A stretch of 64,000 bases of DNA from CAAGNP01 sp045595965 (GCA_045595965.1 JAZOBN010000037.1:22565-86564); one strand, 5' to 3'. Positions 46,365 through 55,189 are shown, counted from the stretch's first letter. Notes: generated by a model from the sequence alone, not told the origin. Made by a program: numbers and translations.

Positions 46365-48323
46365 ATGAAACTACGTAAGAATTGGCTCAAATATCTCTTG
46401 CAGTATGGAATATTGGCCGCCATCATTGTCACTTTGACAAAAGTTTTTGGAAATGAAACTGCCGATCCGGAGGCATATTGCCCCTTCGGAGGTCTTGAAA
46501 CTCTTGCTACCTACCTTACACAGGGTTCGCTGGCATGCAGCATGACTACAGTTCAGATCATGATGGGTGTCATCCTTGCTATCGGTGTCATCCTTTTCGG
46601 CAAACTTTTCTGCGGATACATCTGTCCTATGGGGCTTATCAACGAATTGTTTGTCAAGATCAGGAGAAAACTCAAAATCAAACTGTTTGTAATCAAAACC
46701 GGAACCGTTGCAGATAAAATCCTCCGCATTGTCAAGTATATCCTCCTGTTCTGGATTTTCTACATGACATTGTCAAGCAGCGAACTTTTCTGCAAAAATT
46801 TCGACCCCTATTACGCCCTTGCAACTGGATTCAAAGGTGAATTGACAGTCTGGATGGCTTGCATCTCTGTAAGTATTCTGTTCCTCGGCGGATTGCTTGT
46901 CGACATGTTCTGGTGCAAATATATTTGTCCTCTTGGTGCTGTCAGCAATATCTTCAAATTCTCTTTGTGGTCACTTGCCATCATTGCACTCTATGCAGTT
47001 CTTGTACTTTTGGGTGTAAATGTCCCATGGGTTATCCTATTGGCAGCATGCTGCATTGCAGGGTATCTTCTTGAGATCCTTTGCCAAAAACCAAAACTCA
47101 ATCCACAGATGCTTACCGTTGTAAGGGACCTTGACAAATGTAACCATTGCGGCTTGTGTGAGAAAAGGTGTCCATACCACGTGGAGATCAGCAACTTCAC
47201 TAAAGTTACCGCTGTGGATTGTAACCTCTGCGGGGAATGTGTGAGTGCATGTAAAACAGAGGCGTTGACCATAACCAAAAAGAGGTGGGGAATCTATCTT
47301 CCGGCAGGTATTGCAGCTATACTCTTTGCAATTGCTCTCTACCTTGGCAATGCTACCGAACTTCCCACCATCGACATCAAATGGAATGACCCGACTGTTG
47401 TTCCTACCGAACAATTGGAATCATTTGAGATGTCTGGTATGCGCTCTGTAAAATGTTTCGGAAGTTCAATGGCATTCAAAGCCAAACTTGAAAGAATCCC
47501 TGGGGTATATGGGGTAAAGACTTTTGTAAAACACGGCAATGTAGTTATCAGTTATAACCCTGCCCAAACTGACGAAGAGAAGATCAAAGGTGTAGTGTTT
47601 ACCCCTACCAAATTCCGAATCAACTCTCCAGACCCATCTGTAGAGCAGGTAAAAGTGATCACAATCCGCGCTGAGAAGATGTATGACAAACTTGACCCCA
47701 ACTATCTTGGTATGAGAATCAGAGCTACCGGCAAACAGTACTATGGTCTTGAGACAGAGTATGCCTGCCCTATCATTGTAAGACTCTTTATGGGACTTGA
47801 TGAGGAGATAGACGAAGAGTTCCTTGAAGAGATGGTAGAACAAGATGTTCTTCAAATGCCCAAGCATGGTGGCGGCTTCACCGAAATTGAGACAGATTAT
47901 GAGTTCTGTGGTCTTGAGGATGGTGTTGACACCCTCGCTATCCGTCCATATCTTGAGAGGATGTTCTCCCCTTTCAAAGCTGAATTCAAGCAAAGGGTCC
48001 AAAAATATGAGGGTCGTCCCCAAGAGATAATGCAATATGTGGATCAGAACTACGAGAAACCTCTGACTTTGCGCAATCTCCCCTATTTGAGCAACCACCT
48101 CTCACAACAAGAGGGTATCATTGGAGTTTATCTTGTTTTGAACCAAGACAACCTCCCTGCAATACAGATCAGATACTGCACCGACTTCCTGAATGCAGAC
48201 AAACTTCTTGAACTGATCAACCTCCCTACATGGAATATAAAATACAAAGAGAACGACATTCGTGAGGAGAGTGCAAAATTCCATTTTGAAGAGAAAGGTG
48301 AAATTATAAAACTTGCAAAATAA
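46365..48323 (+). CDS. Membrane polyferredoxin (NapH/CcoG-like) with HMA-like C-terminal extension
   Basis: Inner-membrane electron-transfer protein of 652 residues. The first 240 residues have about five hydrophobic helices and the Cys motifs of polyferredoxins: AYCPFGG (C39), FCGYICP (C83, C87) and WCKYICP (C184, C188). Two [4Fe-4S] sites follow, C259-x2-C262-x2-C265-x3-C269-P and C286-x2-C289-x2-C292-x3-C296. After another helix, residues about 354-420 look like a heavy-metal-associated fold (SVKCFGSSMAFKAKLERIPG) but with C364 alone instead of CxxC. Residues about 425-652 have no fold I recognise. It lies 19 bp after DUF6850 and 2 bp before the S46 peptidase, so it is in the same operon as the TonB receptor. 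A role in reducing an imported metal complex is inference. Confidence 0.87.
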   Translation: MKLRKNWLKYLLQYGILAAIIVTLTKVFGNETADPEAYCPFGGLETLATYLTQGSLACSMTTVQIMMGVILAIGVILFGKLFCGYICPMGLINELFVKIRRKLKIKLFVIKTGTVADKILRIVKYILLFWIFYMTLSSSELFCKNFDPYYALATGFKGELTVWMACISVSILFLGGLLVDMFWCKYICPLGAVSNIFKFSLWSLAIIALYAVLVLLGVNVPWVILLAACCIAGYLLEILCQKPKLNPQMLTVVRDLDKCNHCGLCEKRCPYHVEISNFTKVTAVDCNLCGECVSACKTEALTITKKRWGIYLPAGIAAILFAIALYLGNATELPTIDIKWNDPTVVPTEQLESFEMSGMRSVKCFGSSMAFKAKLERIPGVYGVKTFVKHGNVVISYNPAQTDEEKIKGVVFTPTKFRINSPDPSVEQVKVITIRAEKMYDKLDPNYLGMRIRATGKQYYGLETEYACPIIVRLFMGLDEEIDEEFLEEMVEQDVLQMPKHGGGFTEIETDYEFCGLEDGVDTLAIRPYLERMFSPFKAEFKQRVQKYEGRPQEIMQYVDQNYEKPLTLRNLPYLSNHLSQQEGIIGVYLVLNQDNLPAIQIRYCTDFLNADKLLELINLPTWNIKYKENDIREESAKFHFEEKGEIIKLAK

Positions 48324-48325
48324 TA

Positions 48326-50464
48326 ATGAAACGGATCATTATAACTATACTCACTGCACTCCTTATCTGCCCTCTCCACACCGCGATGGCAGATGAGGGG
48401 ATGTGGATGGTAAATCTTATTGAAAAAGGATTGATGTCAAAGATGAAAAAGGCTGGGCTGAAACTCCCTGCCAATGTTATCTATGACGAATCTGCCGTAT
48501 CAATTAAAGATGCTGTTGTATCCCTCGATTTCGGATGTACGGGGAGCATGGTCTCCGAAGAGGGCCTTCTGATTACAAACCATCACTGTGCATATTCCGA
48601 TGTCCACTCTATCAGCACCAATGAGCACAATTATCTTGAAGATGGATTCTGGGCAATGTCCAGGGATCAGGAGGTTCACATCAAAGGGAAAGGTGCCTGG
48701 TTTCTCCGCAAGGTGATTGATGTTACCGATGAAGTGGCCGATCTTCAAAAAGGGAAGAAGATGAATTCCCGCAAGCTCAGCTTTACTATGGAGAAGAAAT
48801 ATGCTCAGGAGACAGGGTACGAAGCATCATTGGCCTCCATGTGGAGAGGAGAGAAATACTATATGTTCCTCTATGAAGTGTATCGTGACCTCCGTCTTGT
48901 AGCAGCACCACCCGTAAGTATTGCCGCTTATGGAGGAGATACTGACAACTGGGAATGGCCACAGCATAAAGGGGATTTCGCCATCTACCGTATATATACA
49001 GCTCCTGATGGATCTCCTGCTGATTATTCAGAAGAAAATGTCCCCATGAAACCCAGAAAAGTGCTTAAAATATCTGACAAAGGGGTTAAAAAGGGGGATT
49101 TTACCATGATTCTCGGATATCCGGGCTCAACAAACAGATACAATTCTTCATTTGGCATCAACAAGAAAGAGAAACTTGTCAATCCTATAACAACCAAAAT
49201 TCGTGGCGAGAAACTCGAAATAATGGACAAATGGATGTCCGTTGATCCGGCAATACGCCTGCTGTATGCAGACAAATACTTCGGTATCAGCAACGGACAG
49301 GAGTTCTGGAGTGGAGAGATTACCTCTTTCAGACGTTATGGGGTAAGAGATATCCGTAGAGAGGATGAAAAGGAGCTCAAATCCTGGATTATGAGTTCTC
49401 CGGAGAGGGTAGAGAAATGGGGAGACCTTCTCGATGAAATGGAAGAGACTTATAATGAGGTGGAGGAGATCGAAAGGGATATCCTGTACTATCGCGAAAC
49501 GATGATCAGCAACAACCCATTCTTCGGACTGTCAACCCGTCTTAAAGGGATGTTCAAGAAGGGAATTGACTCCATTTGTCCTGCTCACGACACCACATAC
49601 ATGACCAATCTTGTAAGAAATCTCTCAGCCATTGACTTCAGAGTGGAGAAAGATCTGCTTTACTACAGTCTCAAGACCTACACAAAGAGTGTTGAAAGTT
49701 CGAAATGGGGAGAGAGATTAAAAAACCTTATGGACAAATTCGGGCAAGACCCCGATGCTGTAATGGACTATGTATGGGAAAATTCAATCTTTACCGATGA
49801 ATCCCGTCTCATGGAGGCAGTAGAGGGCTATATCTACCGTAATCAGCTCGAAACAGATCCAATATATGACCTTCTCCACTCCCATTCATTTGGAGATTTG
49901 AACCAGCAGAAAAACAAGATCATGATGCATGGCCGGAATGGAAAAGGGAAGAAACATGGCCGTGGCAGAGAGATAAATGCACTTGAGAAAGAGTATACAC
50001 ATGCCATGTACGAAATGAGACTCGACAAAGGGGTGGTGCAATATCCAGACGCCAACTCAACAATGAGACTCACTTATGGAACTGTTGGCCCCATCAATCC
50101 TTTTGACGGTGTCTATTGTTCAGAAACAAGTACCACTCAAGGTATTCTGGACAAATACAATCCTGATGACTATGAGTTCTCTTTGAAAGAGAAACAACTC
50201 TCTTTAGTAAAAGCAAACCCCTCAATACCTGTAAACTTCCTCTCAAACAATGACATTACAGGTGGAAACTCAGGCAGTCCTGTCCTAAATGCCAGAGGAG
50301 AGTTGATAGGTCTTGCATTTGACGGGAACAAAGAGTCACTTTGTTCGGATGCATACTTCCATCCTGACTATTGTAAGACAGTCAGTGTCGATATCCGCTA
50401 CGTTCTGTGGATTTTGAAATATTATGCAGAAGCCGAACATATTCTCGAAGAACTCGGATACTAG
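48326..50464 (+). CDS. S46-family dipeptidyl-peptidase (DPP7/DPP11 type)
   Basis: Exported serine exopeptidase of clan PA that removes dipeptides from peptide N-termini. The signal peptide covers about residues 1-21 (MADEGMW). The catalytic triad fits H87 in TNHHCAY, D217 in HKGDF and S649 in GGNSGSPV, similar to positions reported for Porphyromonas DPP11 (His85, Asp227, Ser655). The segment DTDNWEWP carries the Asn-Trp pair that holds the substrate N-terminus in this family. At 712 residues it is full length. I cannot decide between the DPP7 (hydrophobic P1) and DPP11 (acidic P1) types. It is the last gene of the TonB receptor-polyferredoxin run, and a terminator follows. Confidence 0.93.
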   Translation: MKRIIITILTALLICPLHTAMADEGMWMVNLIEKGLMSKMKKAGLKLPANVIYDESAVSIKDAVVSLDFGCTGSMVSEEGLLITNHHCAYSDVHSISTNEHNYLEDGFWAMSRDQEVHIKGKGAWFLRKVIDVTDEVADLQKGKKMNSRKLSFTMEKKYAQETGYEASLASMWRGEKYYMFLYEVYRDLRLVAAPPVSIAAYGGDTDNWEWPQHKGDFAIYRIYTAPDGSPADYSEENVPMKPRKVLKISDKGVKKGDFTMILGYPGSTNRYNSSFGINKKEKLVNPITTKIRGEKLEIMDKWMSVDPAIRLLYADKYFGISNGQEFWSGEITSFRRYGVRDIRREDEKELKSWIMSSPERVEKWGDLLDEMEETYNEVEEIERDILYYRETMISNNPFFGLSTRLKGMFKKGIDSICPAHDTTYMTNLVRNLSAIDFRVEKDLLYYSLKTYTKSVESSKWGERLKNLMDKFGQDPDAVMDYVWENSIFTDESRLMEAVEGYIYRNQLETDPIYDLLHSHSFGDLNQQKNKIMMHGRNGKGKKHGRGREINALEKEYTHAMYEMRLDKGVVQYPDANSTMRLTYGTVGPINPFDGVYCSETSTTQGILDKYNPDDYEFSLKEKQLSLVKANPSIPVNFLSNNDITGGNSGSPVLNARGELIGLAFDGNKESLCSDAYFHPDYCKTVSVDIRYVLWILKYYAEAEHILEELGY

Positions 50465-50482
50465 AATTTAACATAAAGATGG

Positions 50483-50519
50483 ATAAGCAGATAGTTTTAT
50501 GACTGTCTGCTTATTTTTT
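50483..50519 (+). terminator. Terminator after the S46 peptidase gene
   Basis: ATAAGCAGA (50483-50491) pairs with TCTGCTTAT (50506-50514), with an extra AGT/ACT pairing inside, and is followed by TTTTT. It lies between convergent genes and could serve both. The rest of 50520-50656 shows nothing I can call. Confidence 0.8.
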
Positions 50520-50656
50520 CATCTCTTTGATCCGAATGAACTCCAAAACAGAATATTCAAAAAACTGTTCAGTGCTGCCTAAATCACCCAGTTTAATCCT
50601 CAAAACAAAAGGTCGTACTGAGGGTCGCGCAAAGGGACCGGTTTTTATTTGGGCAA

Positions 50657-51916
50657 TCACACCTTCACCTCTATTATCTCATCCCATTCAGTAGTAAAAC
50701 GTCTGGAGAGATGTTGGCGGTTCATTCTTATCCCTTCCATCGACTGAGAGGCAAAAAAGACCCCATTTTGTCCATTTTTAGCATTGATAGCATCAAGAGC
50801 CGACATAAGTTGGGAATGCCGTTCTCTATCTACCGTATCAAATAAATCTGGCTGGACAGAATTCTTGGGAACTATTCCAGAGAGTATTATCCCCGCTTTT
50901 TTATAGCCGTACCCCTCGCGGAAAAGCATCCTGAGCCCTTTCAGGACAGCCTCATTGATCTCCAGAGTGCTGTCTGTCTCCACGGGAAAAGCAATTGTCC
51001 TCCCCTCCATCTGCTGCGGTGAGCCCTCCCGGAAACGATTTGTCAGGACAAAGACCAGTGCATAATGGCAAGCACTATGCTGACGACGGAGTTTCTCACA
51101 AGCCATCCCTGTAAAGAGTGACACCTGCTCTGCCAGGAGATCAAACTCAAAAATCTCCTTGGAAAAACTGCGGGAAACACAAATCTGCTGCTTCTGAAGA
51201 ACCTGAGTTTCAAACTCTATACAAGGGGTTCCTTTCAACTCATTCCACGTATTGAGGCCTGGAAGCCCCATCTCCCCTTTTATCCATCGTGGATCCAATT
51301 GGGTAAAATCCCAAGCAGTATCGATTCCATATGCTTTAAGACGTTTGGAGTATCGCCGTCCTATCCCCCACACATCCTCTACAGGAAACTTGCGAAGTAC
51401 CTTTTCTATATCCTCAGGACGGTGCATATAGCACCCTCCTCTCAATTTTGGGTACTGTTTACAAAGCTTGGAGGCTATTTTTGCAAGTGTTTTCGTGGGT
51501 GCTACACCCACAGAAACAGGGATTCCGGTATTACGCATACACACGGCAGATATCTTTTTGGCCAATCCATCCAGATCTGTATGCTCAAGTCCTCGAAGAT
51601 CAAGGAAGGCCTCATCAATAGAATAAACCTCAATAGAGGGGACCATCTGGCGAAGAGTGCTCTGAACCCTGTTGGACATATCCCCATATAGGGAATAATT
51701 TGAGGAGAAGACTGTAACACCATACTTCTCCACTATATCTTTTATTTGAAACAACGGCACCCCCATTTTGATCCCAAGCATCTTTGCTTCATTGCTTCTG
51801 GCCACAGCACATCCATCATTATTGGAGAGGACTATCACAGGCTTGCCCTGTAAATCGGGTCTGAAAACCCTCTCGCAACTAACGAAGAAATTATTGCAGT
51901 CAGCCAATCCGAACAT
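50657..51916 (-). CDS. umuC: Y-family DNA polymerase UmuC
   Basis: Catalytic subunit of an error-prone translesion polymerase (Pol V type). Catalytic acidic residues are D6 in LADCNNFF and D101-E102 in YSIDEAFLDL. The helix-hairpin-helix/thumb segment VEDVWGIGRR and the C-terminal little-finger region are present, and the 419 residues match UmuC. It starts 6 bp after the umuD-like gene, forming a umuDC pair. The dNTP steric-gate region FFVSCERVF is typical. An SOS-type control is expected from function but no LexA box is recognised. Confidence 0.95.
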   Translation of the reverse strand: MFGLADCNNFFVSCERVFRPDLQGKPVIVLSNNDGCAVARSNEAKMLGIKMGVPLFQIKDIVEKYGVTVFSSNYSLYGDMSNRVQSTLRQMVPSIEVYSIDEAFLDLRGLEHTDLDGLAKKISAVCMRNTGIPVSVGVAPTKTLAKIASKLCKQYPKLRGGCYMHRPEDIEKVLRKFPVEDVWGIGRRYSKRLKAYGIDTAWDFTQLDPRWIKGEMGLPGLNTWNELKGTPCIEFETQVLQKQQICVSRSFSKEIFEFDLLAEQVSLFTGMACEKLRRQHSACHYALVFVLTNRFREGSPQQMEGRTIAFPVETDSTLEINEAVLKGLRMLFREGYGYKKAGIILSGIVPKNSVQPDLFDTVDRERHSQLMSALDAINAKNGQNGVFFASQSMEGIRMNRQHLSRRFTTEWDEIIEVKV

Positions 51917-51922
51917 AACCTG

Positions 51923-52342
51923 CTAAACCTTTTTAATAATGTAACCCACTACCCCCCAGATAATAAACTCGTTGTCCTGAGTCACCTTTATGGGTTTGAA
52001 ATCTTTATTTGCAGGGACCAGCATTATGTGGTCCGGATGTATCTCCACATGCTTTAGAGTGAACTCTCCATCAACGAAACATATTGCTATACACCCATTA
52101 TATGGTGTTACCGACTTATCCACCACCAGAATATCTCCATCCCCTATACCATCATCAATCATACTTGTACCGCTCACCCTGGCATAAAATGTTGATGCCG
52201 GATTTTTCACTATTTGTGAAGTGATATCGAGGCTCATGTGTGGAATATCCTCCGCGGGTGATGGGAAACCAGCTTTCACCCCCTCCGCCAAAGGGAGGTA
52301 AAGTTCACTGTCATTCGCTTTATAAATCTCAATCCTTGCCAT
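51923..52342 (-). CDS. umuD: UmuD-like S24 self-cleaving protein
   Basis: Small S24-family protein of 139 residues that would be cut by RecA-stimulated autoproteolysis to yield the active Pol V accessory form. The cleavage bond fits A24-G25 (GVKAGFPSPA), the nucleophile S60 (SGTSM) and the general base K97 (LKH). These positions equal those of E. coli UmuD (24/25, 60, 97). There is no helix-turn-helix, so it is not itself a LexA repressor. It overlaps a palindrome at its start codon and is transcribed divergently from a metalloprotease across a 33-bp dyad. Confidence 0.95.
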   Translation of the reverse strand: MARIEIYKANDSELYLPLAEGVKAGFPSPAEDIPHMSLDITSQIVKNPASTFYARVSGTSMIDDGIGDGDILVVDKSVTPYNGCIAICFVDGEFTLKHVEIHPDHIMLVPANKDFKPIKVTQDNEFIIWGVVGYIIKKV

Positions 52343-52367
52343 ATGGCAAAATTAATGTTTATATTTG
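52336..52367 (+). promoter_or_regulatory. Promoter of the zinc metalloprotease gene
   Basis: TTG (52336-52338), 21 bp, TATATTTG (52360-52367). The -33 box lies in a perfect 14-bp palindrome TTGCCATATGGCAA (52336-52349) that also contains the umuD start codon. Confidence 0.7.
52347..52354 (-). promoter_or_regulatory. -7 promoter box of umuDC
   Basis: TAATTTTG on the minus strand, 4 bp before the ATG at 52342, so the transcript may be leaderless. It overlaps the left arm of the 33-bp dyad. Confidence 0.55.
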
Positions 52368-52383
52368 TTCCGTAAACATTAAT
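52351..52383. promoter_or_regulatory. 33-bp operator-like inverted repeat between umuDC and the metalloprotease gene
   Basis: Perfect 11-bp arms ATTAATGTTTA (52351-52361) and TAAACATTAAT (52373-52383) around an 11-bp centre. The left arm overlaps the umuDC -7 box and the edge of the metalloprotease -7 box; the right arm covers the expected forward transcription start. A dimeric repressor bound here would close both promoters. The binding protein is unknown. Confidence 0.7.
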
Positions 52384-52394
52384 CACTCGTTCCT

Positions 52395-54893
52395 ATGTTC
52401 AAAAAATTGATGATTGCCATCTGCGTGTTGGGTATTTGCACAGGTGGGGGAATAAATGGTTTCGCCCAAAAGAGAAACAACAAAAAAGGGAAAGCTGCAT
52501 TAAAGACAGAAGTTACTGTTAAAGATAGTGTTGTTGCAGCCAAAAAACCGGCAAAGAAAGGCCCTGTTGCAATGGAGAAATTTATAAAGGGAGATGCAAA
52601 AGTTATGAAAGGTCTCACCTCTGTATACAAACAGGACAACAAGTTCTATATCTGTGTAAATGATTCCCTTTTTGGAAGGGACATCCGTGTTGTAAGCAGG
52701 GTAAGCAGATCTGCTGAAGGGATCAGAGGCTCATTCTCCGGTTATGCAGGAGACATCATCAATTCAGCCATGCTCCATTTTGAGAAGGATGAGAACAATA
52801 AAATTTATCTCAAGAGCAGAACCTATCGTGAACGCTCAAGTGAGATAATGCCCGACAATGTTGCAAATTCAAACTATCCTGCAATCGTTGCTGCATTTGA
52901 GATAAAGGCTATTTCTGCAGACAAGAAAGATAACATCATCGATGTAACTGACTTCCTGATGTCCGATTCAGAATACATTTTCTTTACAAAGCGGGACAAA
53001 AAAGGTTTCAAGCTTTCTAACCTTCAGAAAGACAAGTCATACATCCAGGATATCACCACCTACCCTATCAACACAGAATTCAAAGTGGTATACACTTATG
53101 GCCGTTCTGAGGGTTCTCCAACTGCAACTTATATGCTGAACAGCTCTTTTGTCCTCCTTCCCAAAGTACCTATGGTACCAAGGTACAGAGATCAGAGGGT
53201 TGGATATTTCTCTGTAAGATTCATCGATTTTGACAAAAACCCCCAAAGGGTTGAGCACTCCGAATTCATTACCCGCTGGAGACTTGAACCCAAACCTGAG
53301 GATGTGGAGAAATACAAACGTGGTGAACTTGTCGAACCTGCCAAGCCAATCATCTATTATATAGACCCTGCAACTCCAAAAGAGTGGGTTCCATACCTTA
53401 TTGCCGGTGTGAATGACTGGCAAGGGGCATTCGAAAAAGCTGGTTTCAAGAATGCAATCATGGCAAAAGTGGCACCCACTCCTGAAGAAGATCCCACATG
53501 GAGTCTTGAAGATGCACGTTATTCTGCAATTGTTTACAAACCATCTGACATCTCTAATGCAAGCGGTCCACACGTAAACGACCCTCGCTCAGGAGAGATC
53601 ATCGAGAGCCATATCAACTGGTACCACAATGTAATGCTACTGCTCCGCAACTGGTATTTCATCCAATGTTCACCAGTAGATCCTGCTGCCCGCAAAATGA
53701 CATTTGACACAGAGCTGATGGGCCAACTTGTAAGATTTGTATCATCTCATGAAGTGGGCCACACCCTTGGCTTGCGCCATAACTTCGCTGGAACATCATT
53801 CTTTACAGCAGAACAGCTCCGTGACACTTCATTCTTGAGAAAACATGGCCACACCACATCCATTATGGACTACTCTCGCTTCAACTATGTGGCACAACCG
53901 GGAGACAACATTCCCCAGGAACTCCTCTTCCCCCGCATCAACAGTTACGATGAATGGGCTATTGAATGGGGTTACAGAAGATTCCCGGAAATAGATGACC
54001 CTGAAGCAGAACTTCCTAAAATCAACGAATGGATCATCGAAAAGACCAAAGATCCGCTATATAGATTTGGAACAGAGTCCAATCCAAATGACCCAAGACT
54101 CCAGTCTGAAGACCTTGGGTGCAACCAGATGGAGACCAATGAACTTGGTGTAAAGAACCTCAAATACATTATGGAACACTTGATTGAGTGGACATCAGAG
54201 CCTAATAAGGGTTATGACAATCTTAAAACCCTCTATGCAGAGGTGGTCAACCAATACAAGAGGTATATGAACCATGTAGCCAGATATATTGGTGGTGTCT
54301 ATTACGAAACCAAGACCGTTGAAGAGCCTGGAGCAAACTACACTCATGTGGAAAAAGCCAAACAGAAAGAGGCCCTTGCATTTTTGAAGAGAAACTTCTT
54401 TGAACCACAATTGTGGCTTGTTCCAAATGACGTAATGGATAAGATTGTGACCCGCCCCGATATGACAATTGAAGGGTTGTACACCAATGTTGTCAAAAAT
54501 ATAGTAAGCAGAAGGGTGATGCTTAACCTTGCAGAGGCAGAAGTTATGTATGGCACACAGGCATACACAATGACTGACCTTTACAACGACATGAATGCCA
54601 TAGTATTTGCACCTATATCATCTGATGTAAAAAAAGCATCATATCAGAGGATGCTGCAGAAAAGCTATGTAGAGGCAATCATTTCACTATACAAGAAAGA
54701 GTCACCTATGGGTCGTGCCGGTGCAACAGTTAAAAATGACAACTCGGACATCGCTTCTATGGCATACTACCAATTGAAACAGATCCAATCAAAATGCCGT
54801 CAGTCAAACAAAGGGACAGCTGTAACAAAAGCTCACTTCAGCTATCTTGATGACTACATTAAAAACACATTGGAAACCCCTCAAACAAAATAA
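52395..54893 (+). CDS. Exported zinc metalloprotease (DUF5117/DUF4953 type)
   Basis: Metzincin-like protease of 832 residues with a signal peptide (about residues 1-24, ending NGFAQ). The zinc site is H452-E-V-G-H456-T-L-G-L-R-H462, the extended HExxHxxGxxH form. The order of regions fits the Bacteroidota family with DUF5118, DUF5117 and DUF4953 domains: a Lys/Ala-rich N-terminal part, a beta-rich middle (SEYIFFTKRDKK) and the catalytic half. It should act in the periplasm or outside the cell; the substrate is unknown. It is divergent from umuDC and shares the dyad with it, which suggests joint control. Confidence 0.9.
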   Translation: MFKKLMIAICVLGICTGGGINGFAQKRNNKKGKAALKTEVTVKDSVVAAKKPAKKGPVAMEKFIKGDAKVMKGLTSVYKQDNKFYICVNDSLFGRDIRVVSRVSRSAEGIRGSFSGYAGDIINSAMLHFEKDENNKIYLKSRTYRERSSEIMPDNVANSNYPAIVAAFEIKAISADKKDNIIDVTDFLMSDSEYIFFTKRDKKGFKLSNLQKDKSYIQDITTYPINTEFKVVYTYGRSEGSPTATYMLNSSFVLLPKVPMVPRYRDQRVGYFSVRFIDFDKNPQRVEHSEFITRWRLEPKPEDVEKYKRGELVEPAKPIIYYIDPATPKEWVPYLIAGVNDWQGAFEKAGFKNAIMAKVAPTPEEDPTWSLEDARYSAIVYKPSDISNASGPHVNDPRSGEIIESHINWYHNVMLLLRNWYFIQCSPVDPAARKMTFDTELMGQLVRFVSSHEVGHTLGLRHNFAGTSFFTAEQLRDTSFLRKHGHTTSIMDYSRFNYVAQPGDNIPQELLFPRINSYDEWAIEWGYRRFPEIDDPEAELPKINEWIIEKTKDPLYRFGTESNPNDPRLQSEDLGCNQMETNELGVKNLKYIMEHLIEWTSEPNKGYDNLKTLYAEVVNQYKRYMNHVARYIGGVYYETKTVEEPGANYTHVEKAKQKEALAFLKRNFFEPQLWLVPNDVMDKIVTRPDMTIEGLYTNVVKNIVSRRVMLNLAEAEVMYGTQAYTMTDLYNDMNAIVFAPISSDVKKASYQRMLQKSYVEAIISLYKKESPMGRAGATVKNDNSDIASMAYYQLKQIQSKCRQSNKGTAVTKAHFSYLDDYIKNTLETPQTK

Positions 54894-54913
54894 AGGGGAT
54901 AATTGAGACAACA

Positions 54914-54953
54914 AGAAAGGAGGTGACCGTCACATGACAATCACCCCCTTTCT
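54914..54953. terminator. Hairpin between metalloprotease and rubredoxin genes
   Basis: AGAAAGG-A-GGTGA pairs with TCACC-C-CCTTTCT (54914-54926 with 54941-54953). No strong T run follows on either strand, so it may be a weak two-way terminator for the convergent genes. Confidence 0.55.
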
Positions 54954-54972
54954 CTTATTAACCTTAACCAAA

Positions 54973-55134
54973 TTATTTTACTTTTGTAAAATCCTCTTTA
55001 GTCACACCACACAATGGACACATCCAATTGTCGGGTATCATTTCAAACGGAGTCCCAGGCTTGATTCCTCCATCGGGATCTCCCTTTTCGGGATCATATA
55101 CCCATCCGCACATTAAACATTCATACTTGTCCAT
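54973..55134 (-). CDS. Rubredoxin
   Basis: One-iron electron carrier of 53 residues. The two Cys pairs are C6-L-M-C9 (YECLMCGWVYDP) and C39-P-L-C42 (CPLCGVTKEDF), and the body has the standard GDPDGGIKPGTPFEMIPDNW core, split here as GDPDGGIKPGTPF and EMIPDNW. It is complete and of the normal length (52-54). It is convergent with the metalloprotease and head to head with the TIGR04076 gene. A near-identical 23-bp direct repeat lies at each side of the gene (54955-54977 and 55144-55166). The electron partner is unknown; oxidative stress reductases are common partners in anaerobes. Confidence 0.96.
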   Translation of the reverse strand: MDKYECLMCGWVYDPEKGDPDGGIKPGTPFEMIPDNWMCPLCGVTKEDFTKVK

Positions 55135-55189
55135 AACTAATCATTATTAACCTTAACTAAATCATTCATATTAAAATTATACAAATAGT

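Noticed and set aside
54934..55116. 60-codon plus-strand ORF
   Set aside because: The opposite strand encodes a complete rubredoxin with both Cys pairs.
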